Source of the DNA: Nocardioides pinisoli
GTDB lineage: Bacteria; Actinomycetota; Actinomycetes; Propionibacteriales; Nocardioidaceae
Direction of reading: 5' to 3'
DNA length: 64,000 bases
NCBI RefSeq assembly: GCF_024199985.1
Contig: NZ_JANARS010000010.1
Location: forward strand, 80,191 to 144,190
Of the stretch, positions 26,006 to 35,936 are shown piece by piece. Under the pieces are notes generated by a model. It saw only the letters and a program-made list of their open reading frames with translations, was not told the origin of the DNA and did no database searches. The translations under genes were made by a program, and so were the position numbers. Position 1 is the first letter of the stretch, and each line of letters starts with the position of its first letter.

Positions 26006-26090
26006 GTAGACGCGCAGACAGAAGTTGCCTGTGACGAGCCGGCCGAGCGTACGACCCGCCCGGCGGCGGAGGTTCTGTCCGCGCGTCTAC
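26006..26090. repeat. 85-bp inverted-repeat element, copy 2
   Basis: The left arm GTAGACGCGCAGACAGAAG (26006-26024) is identical to copy 1; the right arm TTCTGTCCGCGCGTCTAC (26073-26090) differs by one base. The 48-bp core is unrelated to that of copy 1. The right tip provides the TAG stop codon of glgA. The element ends 53 bp upstream of the AbiEi-like gene start, so the two copies flank that gene. Confidence 0.85.
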
Positions 26091-27274
26091 GTCAGCGAGC
26101 GGTAGAGGTCGAGCGTCCGGGCCGCGATCGAGCCCCAGCTGAAGGACTCCTCGGCGCGGCGGCGGCCGGCGGCGCCGTAGGCGCGGGCGCGGCCGGGGTC
26201 GCTGACGGCGTCGGTGAGCGCGGCGGCGAGGTCGGCCACGTAGCGCTCGGGGTCGAGGGGCGTGCCGGTGCCGTCGGTGGCCTGCTCGATCGGCACGAGC
26301 CACCCGGTCTCGCCGTCGACGACGACCTCGGGGATGCCGCCGGTGGCGGTCGCGACGACGGCGGTCTCACAGGCCATCGCCTCGAGGTTGACGATGCCGA
26401 GCGGCTCGTAGATCGACGGGCACGCGAAGACGGTCGCGGCGGTCAGCAGGGCGACGACATCGGGACGGGGCAGCATCTCGGCGATCCACACGACGCCCGA
26501 CCGCGACGCGGCGAGGTCGTCGACGAGCCCCCGCACCTCGGCCTCGATCTCGGGGGTGTCGGGCGCGCCGGCGCAGAGCACCAGCTGGACGTGGGGCGGC
26601 AGGGCGGCGGCAGCCCGCAGGAACAGCGGCAGCCCCTTCTGCCGGGTGATCCGGCCGACGAAGATGACGCTCGGTCGGTCCGGGTCGACGCCGAGGGCGC
26701 GGACCCGGTCGGGGTCGGCCACCGGCGCCCACTCCGTGGTGTCGATGCCGTTGTGCACGACGTGCACCCGTGCCGGGTCGACCGACGGATAGCTGCGCAG
26801 CACGTCGTCGCGCATCGCGGCGCTCACCGCGACGATGCCCGCCGCCCCCTCGTACGCTGTCCGCTCGGCCCAGCTCGACAGGGCGTAGCCGCCGCCGAGC
26901 TGCTCGGCCTTCCACGGCCGCATCGGCTCGAGCGAGTGGGCACTGACGACGTGGGGGATGCCGTGCATCAGCCCGGCGAGGTGCCCGGCCATGTTGGCGT
27001 ACCAGGTGTGGGAGTGGACGAGGTCGGCGCCGTCGCAGTCGTCGACCATCGCGAGGTCGACGCCCAGCGTGCGGATCGCCGGGTTGGCGCCGGCCAGCGA
27101 GTCCGGCTCGGCGTAGGCGGTCGTGCCCGGCTCGGAGCGTGGCGCCCCGAAGCAGCGCACCCGCGCGTCCACGTCGGGCAGCACCCGGAGCGCGCGGACG
27201 AGCTCGGCGACGTGCACACCGGCCCCGCCGTAGACCTCCGGTGGGTACTCCTTGCTGAGGACGTCGATGCGCAT
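26087..27274 (-). CDS. glgA: Glycogen synthase GlgA, actinobacterial type
   Basis: 395 residues, GT4-type GT-B fold. SKEYPPEVYGGAGVHVAEL is the N-terminal donor-binding motif; IFVGRITRQKGLPLFL opens the C-terminal domain, and SIYEPLGIVNLEAMACETAVVATATGGIPEVV is the conserved E-x7-E region. Actinobacterial members (GlgM-like) make alpha-maltose-1-phosphate or extend glucan from ADP-glucose. TAGGTT six bases before the ATG gives a leaderless promoter divergent from glgC. The stop codon lies in the tip of repeat copy 2. Confidence 0.95.
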   Translation of the reverse strand: MRIDVLSKEYPPEVYGGAGVHVAELVRALRVLPDVDARVRCFGAPRSEPGTTAYAEPDSLAGANPAIRTLGVDLAMVDDCDGADLVHSHTWYANMAGHLAGLMHGIPHVVSAHSLEPMRPWKAEQLGGGYALSSWAERTAYEGAAGIVAVSAAMRDDVLRSYPSVDPARVHVVHNGIDTTEWAPVADPDRVRALGVDPDRPSVIFVGRITRQKGLPLFLRAAAALPPHVQLVLCAGAPDTPEIEAEVRGLVDDLAASRSGVVWIAEMLPRPDVVALLTAATVFACPSIYEPLGIVNLEAMACETAVVATATGGIPEVVVDGETGWLVPIEQATDGTGTPLDPERYVADLAAALTDAVSDPGRARAYGAAGRRRAEESFSWGSIAARTLDLYRSLT

Positions 27275-27280
27275 GAGCCG

Positions 27281-27341
27281 AACCTAGCCGCAAACGCGCG
27301 CCTCGAGGGAGGTCGACCGCGCCCCTGCGGACGGCTAGTTT
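27281..27341. promoter_or_regulatory. Divergent leaderless -10 elements of glgA and glgC
   Basis: In the 73-bp gap, TAGGTT on the minus strand (27286-27281) is six bases from the glgA ATG and TAGTTT on the plus strand (27336-27341) is six bases from the glgC ATG. The -35 regions of the two must overlap or adjoin in the 49 bp between, so co-regulation is likely. Confidence 0.6.
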
Positions 27342-27347
27342 CATCGC

Positions 27348-28601
27348 ATGGCAATGACGTCCCCGCGCAAGAAGGTCCTCGCCGTCGTCCTGGCCGGAGG
27401 CGAGGGCAAGCGCCTGATGCCGCTGACGGCCGACCGCGCCAAGCCCGCGGTGCCGTTCGGCGGGATCTACCGCCTGATCGACTTCGCGCTGTCCAACGTT
27501 GTCAACTCCGGCTACCTCAAGGTCGTGGTGCTGACGCAGTACAAGTCGCACAGCCTGGACCGCCACGTCACCACCACCTGGCGGATGTCGCAGCTGCTCG
27601 GCAACTACGTGACGCCGGTGCCCGCGCAGCAGCGCGTCGGCAAGCGGTGGTACCTCGGCAGCGCCGACGCGATCTACCAGTCGCTCAACCTGCTCACCGA
27701 CGAGCAGCCCGACATCGTCGTCGTCGTGGGAGCCGACCACGTCTACCGCATGGACTTCGCGCAGATGGTCGCCGACCACGTCGAGTCCGGCGCGGGCTGC
27801 ACGGTCGCCGCGATCCGCCAGCCGATCAGCCTCGCCGACCAGTTCGGCGTGATCGACGTCGACCCCACCAGCCCGCAGCGCATCCGGGCGTTCCTGGAGA
27901 AGCCGACCGACCCGGTGGGCCTGCCCGACTCGCCCGACGAGGTGCTGGCCAGCATGGGCAACTACGTCTTCGACGCCGAGGCCCTTCGCGACGCCGTCAC
28001 CCGCGACGCCGAGCGCGAGCAGTCCAAGCACGACATGGGCGGCGACATCGTGCCGTGGTTCGTGGACAAGTCGGAGTCGGCGGTCTACGACTACAAGGAC
28101 AACGAGGTGCCGGGCGCGACCGACCGCGACCGCGGCTACTGGCGTGACGTCGGGACCATGCGCTCCTACTACGACGCCCACATGGACCTCGTCTCGCCGC
28201 TGCCGGTCTTCAACCTCTACAACACCGCGTGGCCGATCTACACCAGCTATGGCCCGCACCCGCCGGCCAAGCTGGTCGAGGGCGCGAGCGGCACGCTGGT
28301 CTCGACCTTCAACTCGATCCTCTCGCCCGGTGTCGTCGTGAGCGGCGGCACCGTCAACAAGTCGGTGCTCTCACCCGCGGTGTGGGTCAAGGACGGCGCG
28401 GAGGTGTCCGACTCGGTGCTGATGGACGGCGTCCGCGTCGGCGAGGGTGCGGTCGTGCGCAACGCGATCCTCGACAAGGGCGTCGTCGTCCCGCCGGGCG
28501 TGCAGATCGGCGTCGACCAGGAGGCCGACCGGGCGCGCGGGTTCGTCATCGACGGCGGCCTCACCGTGCTCGCCAAGCAGCAGCCCGTCCCGGAGGACTA
28601 G
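27348..28601 (+). CDS. glgC: Glucose-1-phosphate adenylyltransferase
   Basis: 417 residues. VLAGGEGKRLMPLTADRAKPAVPFGG is the nucleotide-binding N-terminus (first half shown by VLAGGEGKRLMPLT), GADHVYRMDF carries the catalytic Asp, IRAFLEKP the substrate Lys, and the C-terminus is a left-handed beta-helix. It makes ADP-glucose for the divergent GlgA. The second methionine (MAM) is a minor alternative start. Its stop overlaps the convergent ECF42 sigma gene by four bases. Confidence 0.97.
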   Translation: MAMTSPRKKVLAVVLAGGEGKRLMPLTADRAKPAVPFGGIYRLIDFALSNVVNSGYLKVVVLTQYKSHSLDRHVTTTWRMSQLLGNYVTPVPAQQRVGKRWYLGSADAIYQSLNLLTDEQPDIVVVVGADHVYRMDFAQMVADHVESGAGCTVAAIRQPISLADQFGVIDVDPTSPQRIRAFLEKPTDPVGLPDSPDEVLASMGNYVFDAEALRDAVTRDAEREQSKHDMGGDIVPWFVDKSESAVYDYKDNEVPGATDRDRGYWRDVGTMRSYYDAHMDLVSPLPVFNLYNTAWPIYTSYGPHPPAKLVEGASGTLVSTFNSILSPGVVVSGGTVNKSVLSPAVWVKDGAEVSDSVLMDGVRVGEGAVVRNAILDKGVVVPPGVQIGVDQEADRARGFVIDGGLTVLAKQQPVPED

Positions 28602-29836
28602 AGCGCGTCGCGTCGCGCCACGAGGAAGGCCGTCTCGACCTCGTTGCGGCAGGCTGCGATCGCCTGGTCGTACGCCGCTCGCGCCGCGTCGACGTCGCCC
28701 GCGCGCGACAGCAGCTCCGCGCGCACCGCGGCCGGCCGGTGGCTCGCGGGGAGCTCCAGCCCCTCCAGCGCGTCGAGGCCGGCGGCCGGCCCGTGCAGCT
28801 CGGCGACCGCGACGGCCCGCGCGAGCCGCGCTGAGGGCGTGGGCGCCACCTGCAGCAGGACGTCGTACAGGCCCACGACGCGGTCCCACCGCGTGTCCTC
28901 CGCCGACGGTGCCGTGGCGTGCTCGGCAGCGATGCGCGCCTGGAGGACGTACGACGCCGCGAGCGGGGTCAGCGGTCCGGTCAGGCCGGGGCGGGCGAGC
29001 AGCCGCGTCGCCTCGGCGATCTCGTCGTGGTGCCACCGGGTGCGGTCCTGGTCGGCGAGGAGCACCAGTCGGCCGTCGGCCACCCGGGCGTCACGCCGGG
29101 AGTGCTGGAGCAGCATCAGGGCCAGCAGCGCGACGAGCGCCGGCTCGTCCGGACGCAGTCCGAGCACGACCCGCGCCAGCCGGATGGCCTCACCGGACTG
29201 CTCGGGGCGCAGCAGGTCGGGGCCCGTGCCGGGGGAGTAGCCGGCGGTGAAGGCGAGGTAGGCGGTCTGCGCCACCGTCTCGAGGCGCTCGGGCAGCACG
29301 CCGGCGTCGGGCACGCTGAAGGGGATGCCGGCGCCGACGATGCGCTTCTTGGCGCGGGTGATGCGCGCGGCCATCGTCGGCTCGGGCACGAGGAAGAGCC
29401 GGGCGATGTCCGCCGTCGGGACGCCGAGGACCAGCCGCAGGCTCAGCGCGCTGGCCGACTCCGGCGCCAGCGCCGGGTGGGCGCACATCAGCACCAGGCG
29501 CAGCACGTCGTCCTCGACCAGGCTGCCGGCGTCGGCCATCGTGCGGGCTCCGTCCTGGTGCTGCGCGGCGTCGACCAGCAGGAGCGGCTCCTTGCGGCGA
29601 GCCACCTCCTCGGTGCGGAGACGGTCGACCACGCGGCGGCGCGCGGCGGTCATCAGCCACGCCGGCGGGTTGTCGGGGACGCCGTCGGCCGGCCAGGTGC
29701 GGCTGGCGGCCTCGACGGCGTCGCCGAGCGCGTCCTCGACGAGGTCGAGGCGCCGGAACTGCGCCAGAAGCAGGGCGACCAGGCGGCCCCACTCCTGGCG
29801 CACGACCTCCTTGAGGGCGACGTCGGTGCCGGTCAC
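28598..29836 (-). CDS. ECF42-type RNA polymerase sigma factor with C-terminal TPR-like domain
   Basis: 412 residues, twice the size of a plain ECF sigma. Residues 1-160 contain sigma regions 2 and 4 (LVEDALGDAVEAASRTWPADG, PPAWLMTAARRRVVDRLR, and MCAHPALAPESASALSLRLVLGVPTADIARLF). The rest is a DUF6596/TPR-like helical domain starting near PERLETVAQTAYLAFTAGYSP, the mark of group ECF42, which lacks an anti-sigma and is encoded with DGPF proteins. The GTG start lies two bases after the stop of the upstream DGPF gene; no earlier start avoids a long overlap. Confidence 0.9.
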   Translation of the reverse strand: MTGTDVALKEVVRQEWGRLVALLLAQFRRLDLVEDALGDAVEAASRTWPADGVPDNPPAWLMTAARRRVVDRLRTEEVARRKEPLLLVDAAQHQDGARTMADAGSLVEDDVLRLVLMCAHPALAPESASALSLRLVLGVPTADIARLFLVPEPTMAARITRAKKRIVGAGIPFSVPDAGVLPERLETVAQTAYLAFTAGYSPGTGPDLLRPEQSGEAIRLARVVLGLRPDEPALVALLALMLLQHSRRDARVADGRLVLLADQDRTRWHHDEIAEATRLLARPGLTGPLTPLAASYVLQARIAAEHATAPSAEDTRWDRVVGLYDVLLQVAPTPSARLARAVAVAELHGPAAGLDALEGLELPASHRPAAVRAELLSRAGDVDAARAAYDQAIAACRNEVETAFLVARRDAL

Positions 29837-29838
29837 GG

Positions 29839-30192
29839 TCAGGACGGGTCCACGGCCGGGGTGACCTGCATGTCGTAGGGCGGCAGGATCCGCAACAGGT
29901 CCAGCAGCACGTCGAGGTCGGGTGCCTCGAGGAGGTAGAACCCGCCCATGCCCTCGATGACCTCGGCATAGGGACCCTCGGTGAGCTGCACCGTCCCTCC
30001 GCGGGTCCGGACGGTCGTGGCGTGGGTCGGCCCGGCCAGGGCCTCGCCCGCCAGGATCTCCACGCCGTCCCGCTCGGCGCAGGCGGCGTCGAAGGCCCCG
30101 AACCGCTCCATCACCGCCGCCTGCTCCTCCGCCGTGTGCTCGGACCACGGCTTGAGCTCGCCGTCGCCGATCAGCAGCACCAGGTACTTCAC
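29839..30192 (-). CDS. DGPF/YCII-family protein 1
   Basis: 117 residues from a GTG overlapping the next upstream gene (GTGA). MKYLVLLIGDGE at the N-terminus and TEGPYAEVIEGMGGFYLLEAPDLD in the middle correspond to the YCII ferredoxin-like fold and the D/E-G-P-F/Y motif that names the DGPF group. The conserved His-Asp type pocket of YciI is partly kept (THATTVRT). Members are thought to act as small enzymes or sensors; activity is not established. It is nearest of the three to the sigma gene. Confidence 0.88.
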   Translation of the reverse strand: MKYLVLLIGDGELKPWSEHTAEEQAAVMERFGAFDAACAERDGVEILAGEALAGPTHATTVRTRGGTVQLTEGPYAEVIEGMGGFYLLEAPDLDVLLDLLRILPPYDMQVTPAVDPS

Positions 30193-30551
30193 GACGGCCG
30201 GTCCGCCGGGTCGACGTTGGGTCGTACCTCGATGCCGTCGCCGGTGGCGGCGATGATCTGGCAGCACTCCACGAGGCCGTCGAGGTCGTCGGTCTCGATC
30301 TGGTAGTAGCCGCCGACCGCCTCCGTCGACTCGGCGTACGGGCCCTCGGTGACGGGCCCGCCGCCCTTCGGGATCGAGCGGGCCTCCGACGTGCGGGTCA
30401 GCTCGCCGCCGCCCACGATGCGGTGCCCGCCGTCGGCGAGGGCCTTGTTGAACTTCGCGTACTGGGCGTAGCCCTCCTTGCGCTCCTCCATCGTCATCGA
30501 CGTCCACCAACGATCGGCGTCGCCGATGATCAGCACTGTGTACTCAGCCAT
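30189..30551 (-). CDS. DGPF/YCII-family protein 2
   Basis: 120 residues: MAEYTVLIIGDADRW at the N-terminus and PVTEGPYAESTEAVGGYYQIETDD in the centre, the same EGPY core as copy 1. It diverges elsewhere (about one third identical by eye to the other copies), so this is an old family expansion and not a recent duplication. It is coupled to copy 1 by overlap and lies 12 bp after copy 3. Confidence 0.88.
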   Translation of the reverse strand: MAEYTVLIIGDADRWWTSMTMEERKEGYAQYAKFNKALADGGHRIVGGGELTRTSEARSIPKGGGPVTEGPYAESTEAVGGYYQIETDDLDGLVECCQIIAATGDGIEVRPNVDPADRPS

Positions 30552-30563
30552 CTGCTCTCTCCT

Positions 30564-30914
30564 TCACTCGGCCAGTCGACGGAGCTCGATGTGCTCGCCG
30601 CGCGCGGCGAACCGCTCGCAGGCGGCGCGCAGCGCGTCGCCGTCCTGCGTGTCGACGAGGTAGAAGCCGACGACCTGCTCCGCCGTCTCGCTGAACGGGC
30701 CGTCGGTGACCAGCGCACCGCCGGACCCGTCGGGTCGCATTGACGTGGCCTGCGCCGAGGGCTCGAGCGGACTCACGGTGACGAGGGTGTGCCCCTCGGT
30801 CTCGAGGTCGCGCTGGAACTGCTGGTGGGAGCGGTGTCCCTTCGCGTGCTCCTCGGGCGGCAGGTCGGCCCACTCCGACTCGGGTGCGGGCAGCAGGATC
30901 AGGTATCGGCTCAC
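30564..30914 (-). CDS. DGPF/YCII-family protein 3
   Basis: 116 residues: MSRYLILLPAPESEW at the start and ALVTDGPFSETAEQVVGFYLVDTQD with the exact DGPF motif. GAAGGAG ahead of the ATG-equivalent start provides a ribosome-binding site, and an ECF42-like promoter lies 52 bp upstream. This is the first gene of the four-gene sigma operon, so it would be the most strongly expressed of the three. Confidence 0.88.
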   Translation of the reverse strand: MSRYLILLPAPESEWADLPPEEHAKGHRSHQQFQRDLETEGHTLVTVSPLEPSAQATSMRPDGSGGALVTDGPFSETAEQVVGFYLVDTQDGDALRAACERFAARGEHIELRRLAE

Positions 30915-30965
30915 GCCGGTGGCTCCTTCGGGTCACGGACCGCGGTGCTGCGGCCTCACCACTCT

Positions 30966-30992
30966 GACGGACCGGGGTGGCCCGGATCGACA
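30966..30992 (-). promoter_or_regulatory. Candidate ECF42-dependent promoter of the DGPF-sigma operon
   Basis: On the minus strand TGTCGA (30992-30987) and CGTC (30969-30966) are separated by 17 bp. ECF42 sigma factors are reported to use TGTCGA at -35 and CG(A/T)C at -10, so this predicts autoregulation of the operon. The distance to the first start codon is about 50 bp. Confidence 0.65.
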
Positions 30993-30993
30993 G

Positions 30994-31038
30994 CCGACAC
31001 GGCACTTTTCTCGGCACGTCATCGCGACCGACACGGCA
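30994..31038. repeat. 11-bp direct repeat in the DGPF/pgm intergenic region
   Basis: CCGACACGGCA occurs at 30994-31004 and 31028-31038, 34 bp apart, between the ECF42-type promoter and the phosphoglucomutase promoter. It may be a binding site for a regulator of either transcript. Confidence 0.4.
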
Positions 31039-31081
31039 GGGGTCTTGCCCAACCCACGCCGTGACCCGCCAAGATGGGGCC

Positions 31082-32705
<1,624 letters not shown>

Positions 32706-32725
<20 letters not shown>

Positions 32726-33068
32726 GGGAGTGCTGCGACCCCCGCGCCGGCTGGGGGACCGTGACCGGCCCGGCCTCGATGGGTCCGCGCTCGGCGGCCC
32801 CCTGGGGACGTACGTCGGCGAGGTCGGCGTCCTCCACCTCGGCCCGCTGGAACCGCACCGCCGACACCGCGTCGAGCCGGACGAGCGACTGCGCGTCGCC
32901 GTCGTCGAGCACCACGCCGAGGCCGTCGCACCCGATCACGCGGCCGCGCAGCCAGCTGCCCTCGACCAGGACGCTGACCGCCGCGCCGGTGTCCTCCGCC
33001 CGCCGCAGCAACGTCCCCACGCTGAGCATCGTGCTCGAGATCCTCGTCATCGCCACCCCCACCGGCAT
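32706..33068 (-). CDS. Small conserved-looking protein, possible Sm-like core
   Basis: About 120 residues; ATG at 33068 is taken, with GTG at 33074 and ATG at 33050 as alternatives. A central block VSVLVEGSWLRGRVIG then GVVLDDG and LVRLDAVSAVRF has the strand spacing of an Sm/Hfq-like barrel (inference). The C-terminal 40 residues are low in complexity. A TAGGTT -10 lies at 33098-33093. The 3' end overlaps pgm on the opposite strand. The 135 bp between this gene and the dehydrogenase stop hold nothing recognised. Confidence 0.6.
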
Positions 33069-33203
33069 GCCCACGCGCTGTGGGTCGGGCCGAACCTAGG
33101 TCGCCCGTCGCCCGCGTGACCGCCGATGAGGCAGGCGTGGACGAGGGCTTCGACGAACCTCCGGGGTTCCTGCGGGACTGCTGGGCGACTGGTGTGGACC
33201 AGC

Positions 33204-34859
33204 TCAGGCCGGCCGCGGCGTCGCCCGGTCGACGACCTCGCGCAGCGAGCCGCTGTCGAGCATCCCGAACGTGCCGCCGTACGACGTCCCGAACCGGCTG
33301 CCGCAGAAGGCGTCGGCCACCTCGGCCGGCGCGAACCGCACGAGCAGCGAGCCCTGGAGGCAGGCCGCCATCCGGCCGGCGAGCCGCCGCGCGCCGGCCT
33401 CGAGGCCGGCGGCCTCGCCGAGGAGCGCGAGGGTGTCGTCGACAGCGCGGTCGAGCCGGCTGTCGGCCCCGCGCGCGGCACCGACCTCGGTGATCCACGC
33501 CTGCAGCACCTCGGGCTCACGGCCCAGCGCGCGCAGCACGTCGAGGGCGTTCACGTTGCCCGAGCCCTCCCAGATGGAGTTGAGGGGCGACTCGCGGAAC
33601 ATCAGCGGGAGCCCTGAGTCCTCGACGTAGCCGTTGCCGCCGAGGCACTCCAGCGCCTCGGCGACCATCGCCGGCGTGCGCTTGCACACCCAGAACTTCG
33701 CGAGCGGCAGCGCGATGCGGCGCAGCGCCACCTCGTGCGGGTCGTCCGGGCGGTCGACGGCGGCGGCGAGACGCATGGCGAGCGCGGTGGCCGCCTCCGA
33801 CTCCACGGCCAGGTCGGCGACCACGTTCTGCATGAGGGGCTTGTCGACCAGGAGGCCGCCGAAGGCCGAGCGGTGCGCGACGTGCCAGGACGCCTCGGCG
33901 AGCGCGTGGCGCATGAGCGCGGCCGACCCGAGCACGCAGTCGAGGCGGGTCGCGGCGACCATCTCGATGATCGTCCGCACGCCGCGTCCCTCGTCGCCGA
34001 GGCGCTGGGCGAGCGTGCCGTTGAGCTCGAGCTCGCTCGAGGCGTTGGACCGGTTGCCGAGCTTGTCCTTGAGCCGCACCACGTCGATGCGGTTGCGGCT
34101 GCCGTCCTCCAGCACGCGCGGCACGACGAAGCAGGTCATCCCGCCGTCGGCCTGCGCGAGCACGAGGAACACGTCGTTCATCGGGGCGGAGGTGAACCAC
34201 TTGTGGCCGTCGAGGCGGTACCAGCCGTCGTCCGTCGTCGGCGTCGCGCGGGTCTGGTTGGCGCGGACGTCGGAGCCGCCCTGCTTCTCGGTCATGCCCA
34301 TGCCGGCGAGCGCGCCGGTCTTGGTGGAGCGGCTGCGCACACCGGGGTCGTAGGACCGGGCGGCGAGCAGCGGCGTCCACTCCTCGGCGATGGCCTCGTC
34401 GGCGCGCAGCGCGGGCACGGCGGCGTACGTCATCGAGATCGGGCAGCCGTGACCCGGCTCCGTCTGCGACCACGCGAGGAAGCCGGCGGCGCGGCGCAGG
34501 TGCGCGTGCGGGTCGCCGGCCCGCTGCTGCTCCCACGGCGCCGCCTGCAGCCCGTGGCCGACCGCCCGCTCCATCAGCCAGTGCCACGACGGGTGGAACT
34601 CGACCTCGTCGACGCGGTTGCCCCAGCGGTCGTACGACGTCAGCTCGGGGTGGTGGCGGTTGGCGAGCATCCCGTGCTCGCGCGCCTCCGCGGTGCCCGC
34701 CTCGGCGCCGAGCGCGGTCAGCTCCTCGACGAGCCCGGGCGCGCCGTGCCGGACCAGCGCCTCGGTGAGCGCGAGGTCGGAGGTGACGACGTTGTGCCCG
34801 ACGAGGGGCGGCGCCTGGTTGGTCGCGGTGCGGACGTCGAGGGTGCTGCGGTCGCTCAT
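33204..34859 (-). CDS. AidB-like acyl-CoA dehydrogenase family protein
   Basis: 551 residues, matching AidB (about 541) rather than standard acyl-CoA dehydrogenases (about 380). GMGMTEKQGGSDVRANQT is the flavin/substrate loop and ECLGGNGYVEDSGLPLMFRE with APLNSIWEGSGN-like PLNSIWEGSGNVNALDV marks the AidB branch. E. coli AidB is a DNA-binding flavoprotein induced by alkylation; other relatives are of unknown role. TACGGT six bases before the ATG gives a leaderless promoter divergent from the YihY-like gene. It is 14 kb from the AlkD-like gene, so a link to alkylation repair is only suggestive. Confidence 0.88.
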   Translation of the reverse strand: MSDRSTLDVRTATNQAPPLVGHNVVTSDLALTEALVRHGAPGLVEELTALGAEAGTAEAREHGMLANRHHPELTSYDRWGNRVDEVEFHPSWHWLMERAVGHGLQAAPWEQQRAGDPHAHLRRAAGFLAWSQTEPGHGCPISMTYAAVPALRADEAIAEEWTPLLAARSYDPGVRSRSTKTGALAGMGMTEKQGGSDVRANQTRATPTTDDGWYRLDGHKWFTSAPMNDVFLVLAQADGGMTCFVVPRVLEDGSRNRIDVVRLKDKLGNRSNASSELELNGTLAQRLGDEGRGVRTIIEMVAATRLDCVLGSAALMRHALAEASWHVAHRSAFGGLLVDKPLMQNVVADLAVESEAATALAMRLAAAVDRPDDPHEVALRRIALPLAKFWVCKRTPAMVAEALECLGGNGYVEDSGLPLMFRESPLNSIWEGSGNVNALDVLRALGREPEVLQAWITEVGAARGADSRLDRAVDDTLALLGEAAGLEAGARRLAGRMAACLQGSLLVRFAPAEVADAFCGSRFGTSYGGTFGMLDSGSLREVVDRATPRPA

Positions 34860-34865
34860 GCGCCC

Positions 34866-34961
34866 ACCGTAGGGCGGATCGCACGCGGGGGTGACGCCGC
34901 CCACGTCGTGCGTCGAACCGCCGCGCGGGTGCGGTCGATGACCCCGTCGTCTCGATAGCGT
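34866..34961. promoter_or_regulatory. Divergent leaderless -10 elements of the AidB-like and YihY-like genes
   Basis: TACGGT on the minus strand (34871-34866) is six bases from the AidB-like ATG; TAGCGT on the plus strand (34956-34961) is seven bases from the ATG at 34969. Neither start has a ribosome-binding site. Confidence 0.55.
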
Positions 34962-34968
34962 GACGCCC

Positions 34969-35934
34969 ATGGTCGAGGCGCGCGAGGACATCCCTGCCCC
35001 GCGCCGCGTGGAGGTGCTGCTGCGGCGGTGGCGCGAGCACCTGTGGCGCGTGACCGTCACGACCGTCGGCTCGTGCCTGCGGCACCGCGTCACCGGGCTC
35101 GCCGCCGAGGCGGCGTTCTTCGCCGTGCTCTCGGTCCCACCGCTCGTCTTCGCCCTCGCCGGTGCGGTCGGGTTCGTCAGCGAGCGGTTCACCGCGACCC
35201 AGGTGGAGGACGTGAGCAACGCCGTCCTGGAGGTCTCGCGCCAGGCGCTCACGGACCGGGCGGTCGACCGGATCATCGCGCCGACGCTCCAGGAGGTCCT
35301 CGACGGCGGGCGCTACGACGTGATCTCGATCGGCTTCGTCCTGGCCCTCTGGTCGGGCTCGCGGGCGCTCAACGTCTTCGTCGACACCATCACGATCATG
35401 CACGGGCTGGGCGGGCACCGCGGGATCGTGGCCACCCGGGCCCTGTCCTTCGTGCTCTACGTCATGGCGATGGTGACGGGAGCGGTGAGCCTCCCGCTGG
35501 TGGTCGCCGGACCTTCGCTGGTCGACCGGGTGCTGCCGGAGCGGCTCGACTTCGTCAACGGCCTCTACTGGCCGGTGGTGCTGGTGCTGTGCATCTGCTT
35601 CCTCGCCACGCTCTACCACGTGTCGGTCCCGGTGCGGACCAACTGGAGCTTCAACCTGCCCGGGGCGGTCTTCGCCCTCTTCTGCTGGATCGGCGGGTCC
35701 TACGTCCTGCGCTGGGTGCTGACGGTGACCGCCGCCGAGTCGCGCTCGATCTACGGCCCGCTCGCCGCGCCCATCGCCGTGCTGCTGTGGCTCTACCTGC
35801 TCGCGCTCGCCGTGCTGATCGGCGCCGCGGTCAACGCGGCCTTCGACTCGGTCTTCCCGCAGAAGAGCACGACGCGCGCCCGGCTGGAGCTGGTGCAGCG
35901 ACTGCGCGAGCGGATCAGCGTGCGAGACTCCTGA
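34969..35934 (+). CDS. YihY/BrkB-family membrane protein
   Basis: 321 residues with six membrane helices. LAAEAAFFAVLSVPPLVFAL is the first-helix signature, IIAPTLQEVLDGG follows, FVLALWSGSRALNVFVDTI and LLWLYLLALAVLIGAAVNAA close the domain. The family was once called ribonuclease BN, now regarded as a misassignment; its function is unknown. ATG 34969 is preferred over GTG 34960 because of the -10 spacing. The potassium-channel gene begins two bases after its stop. Confidence 0.9.
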   Translation: MVEAREDIPAPRRVEVLLRRWREHLWRVTVTTVGSCLRHRVTGLAAEAAFFAVLSVPPLVFALAGAVGFVSERFTATQVEDVSNAVLEVSRQALTDRAVDRIIAPTLQEVLDGGRYDVISIGFVLALWSGSRALNVFVDTITIMHGLGGHRGIVATRALSFVLYVMAMVTGAVSLPLVVAGPSLVDRVLPERLDFVNGLYWPVVLVLCICFLATLYHVSVPVRTNWSFNLPGAVFALFCWIGGSYVLRWVLTVTAAESRSIYGPLAAPIAVLLWLYLLALAVLIGAAVNAAFDSVFPQKSTTRARLELVQRLRERISVRDS

Positions 35935-35936
35935 CC

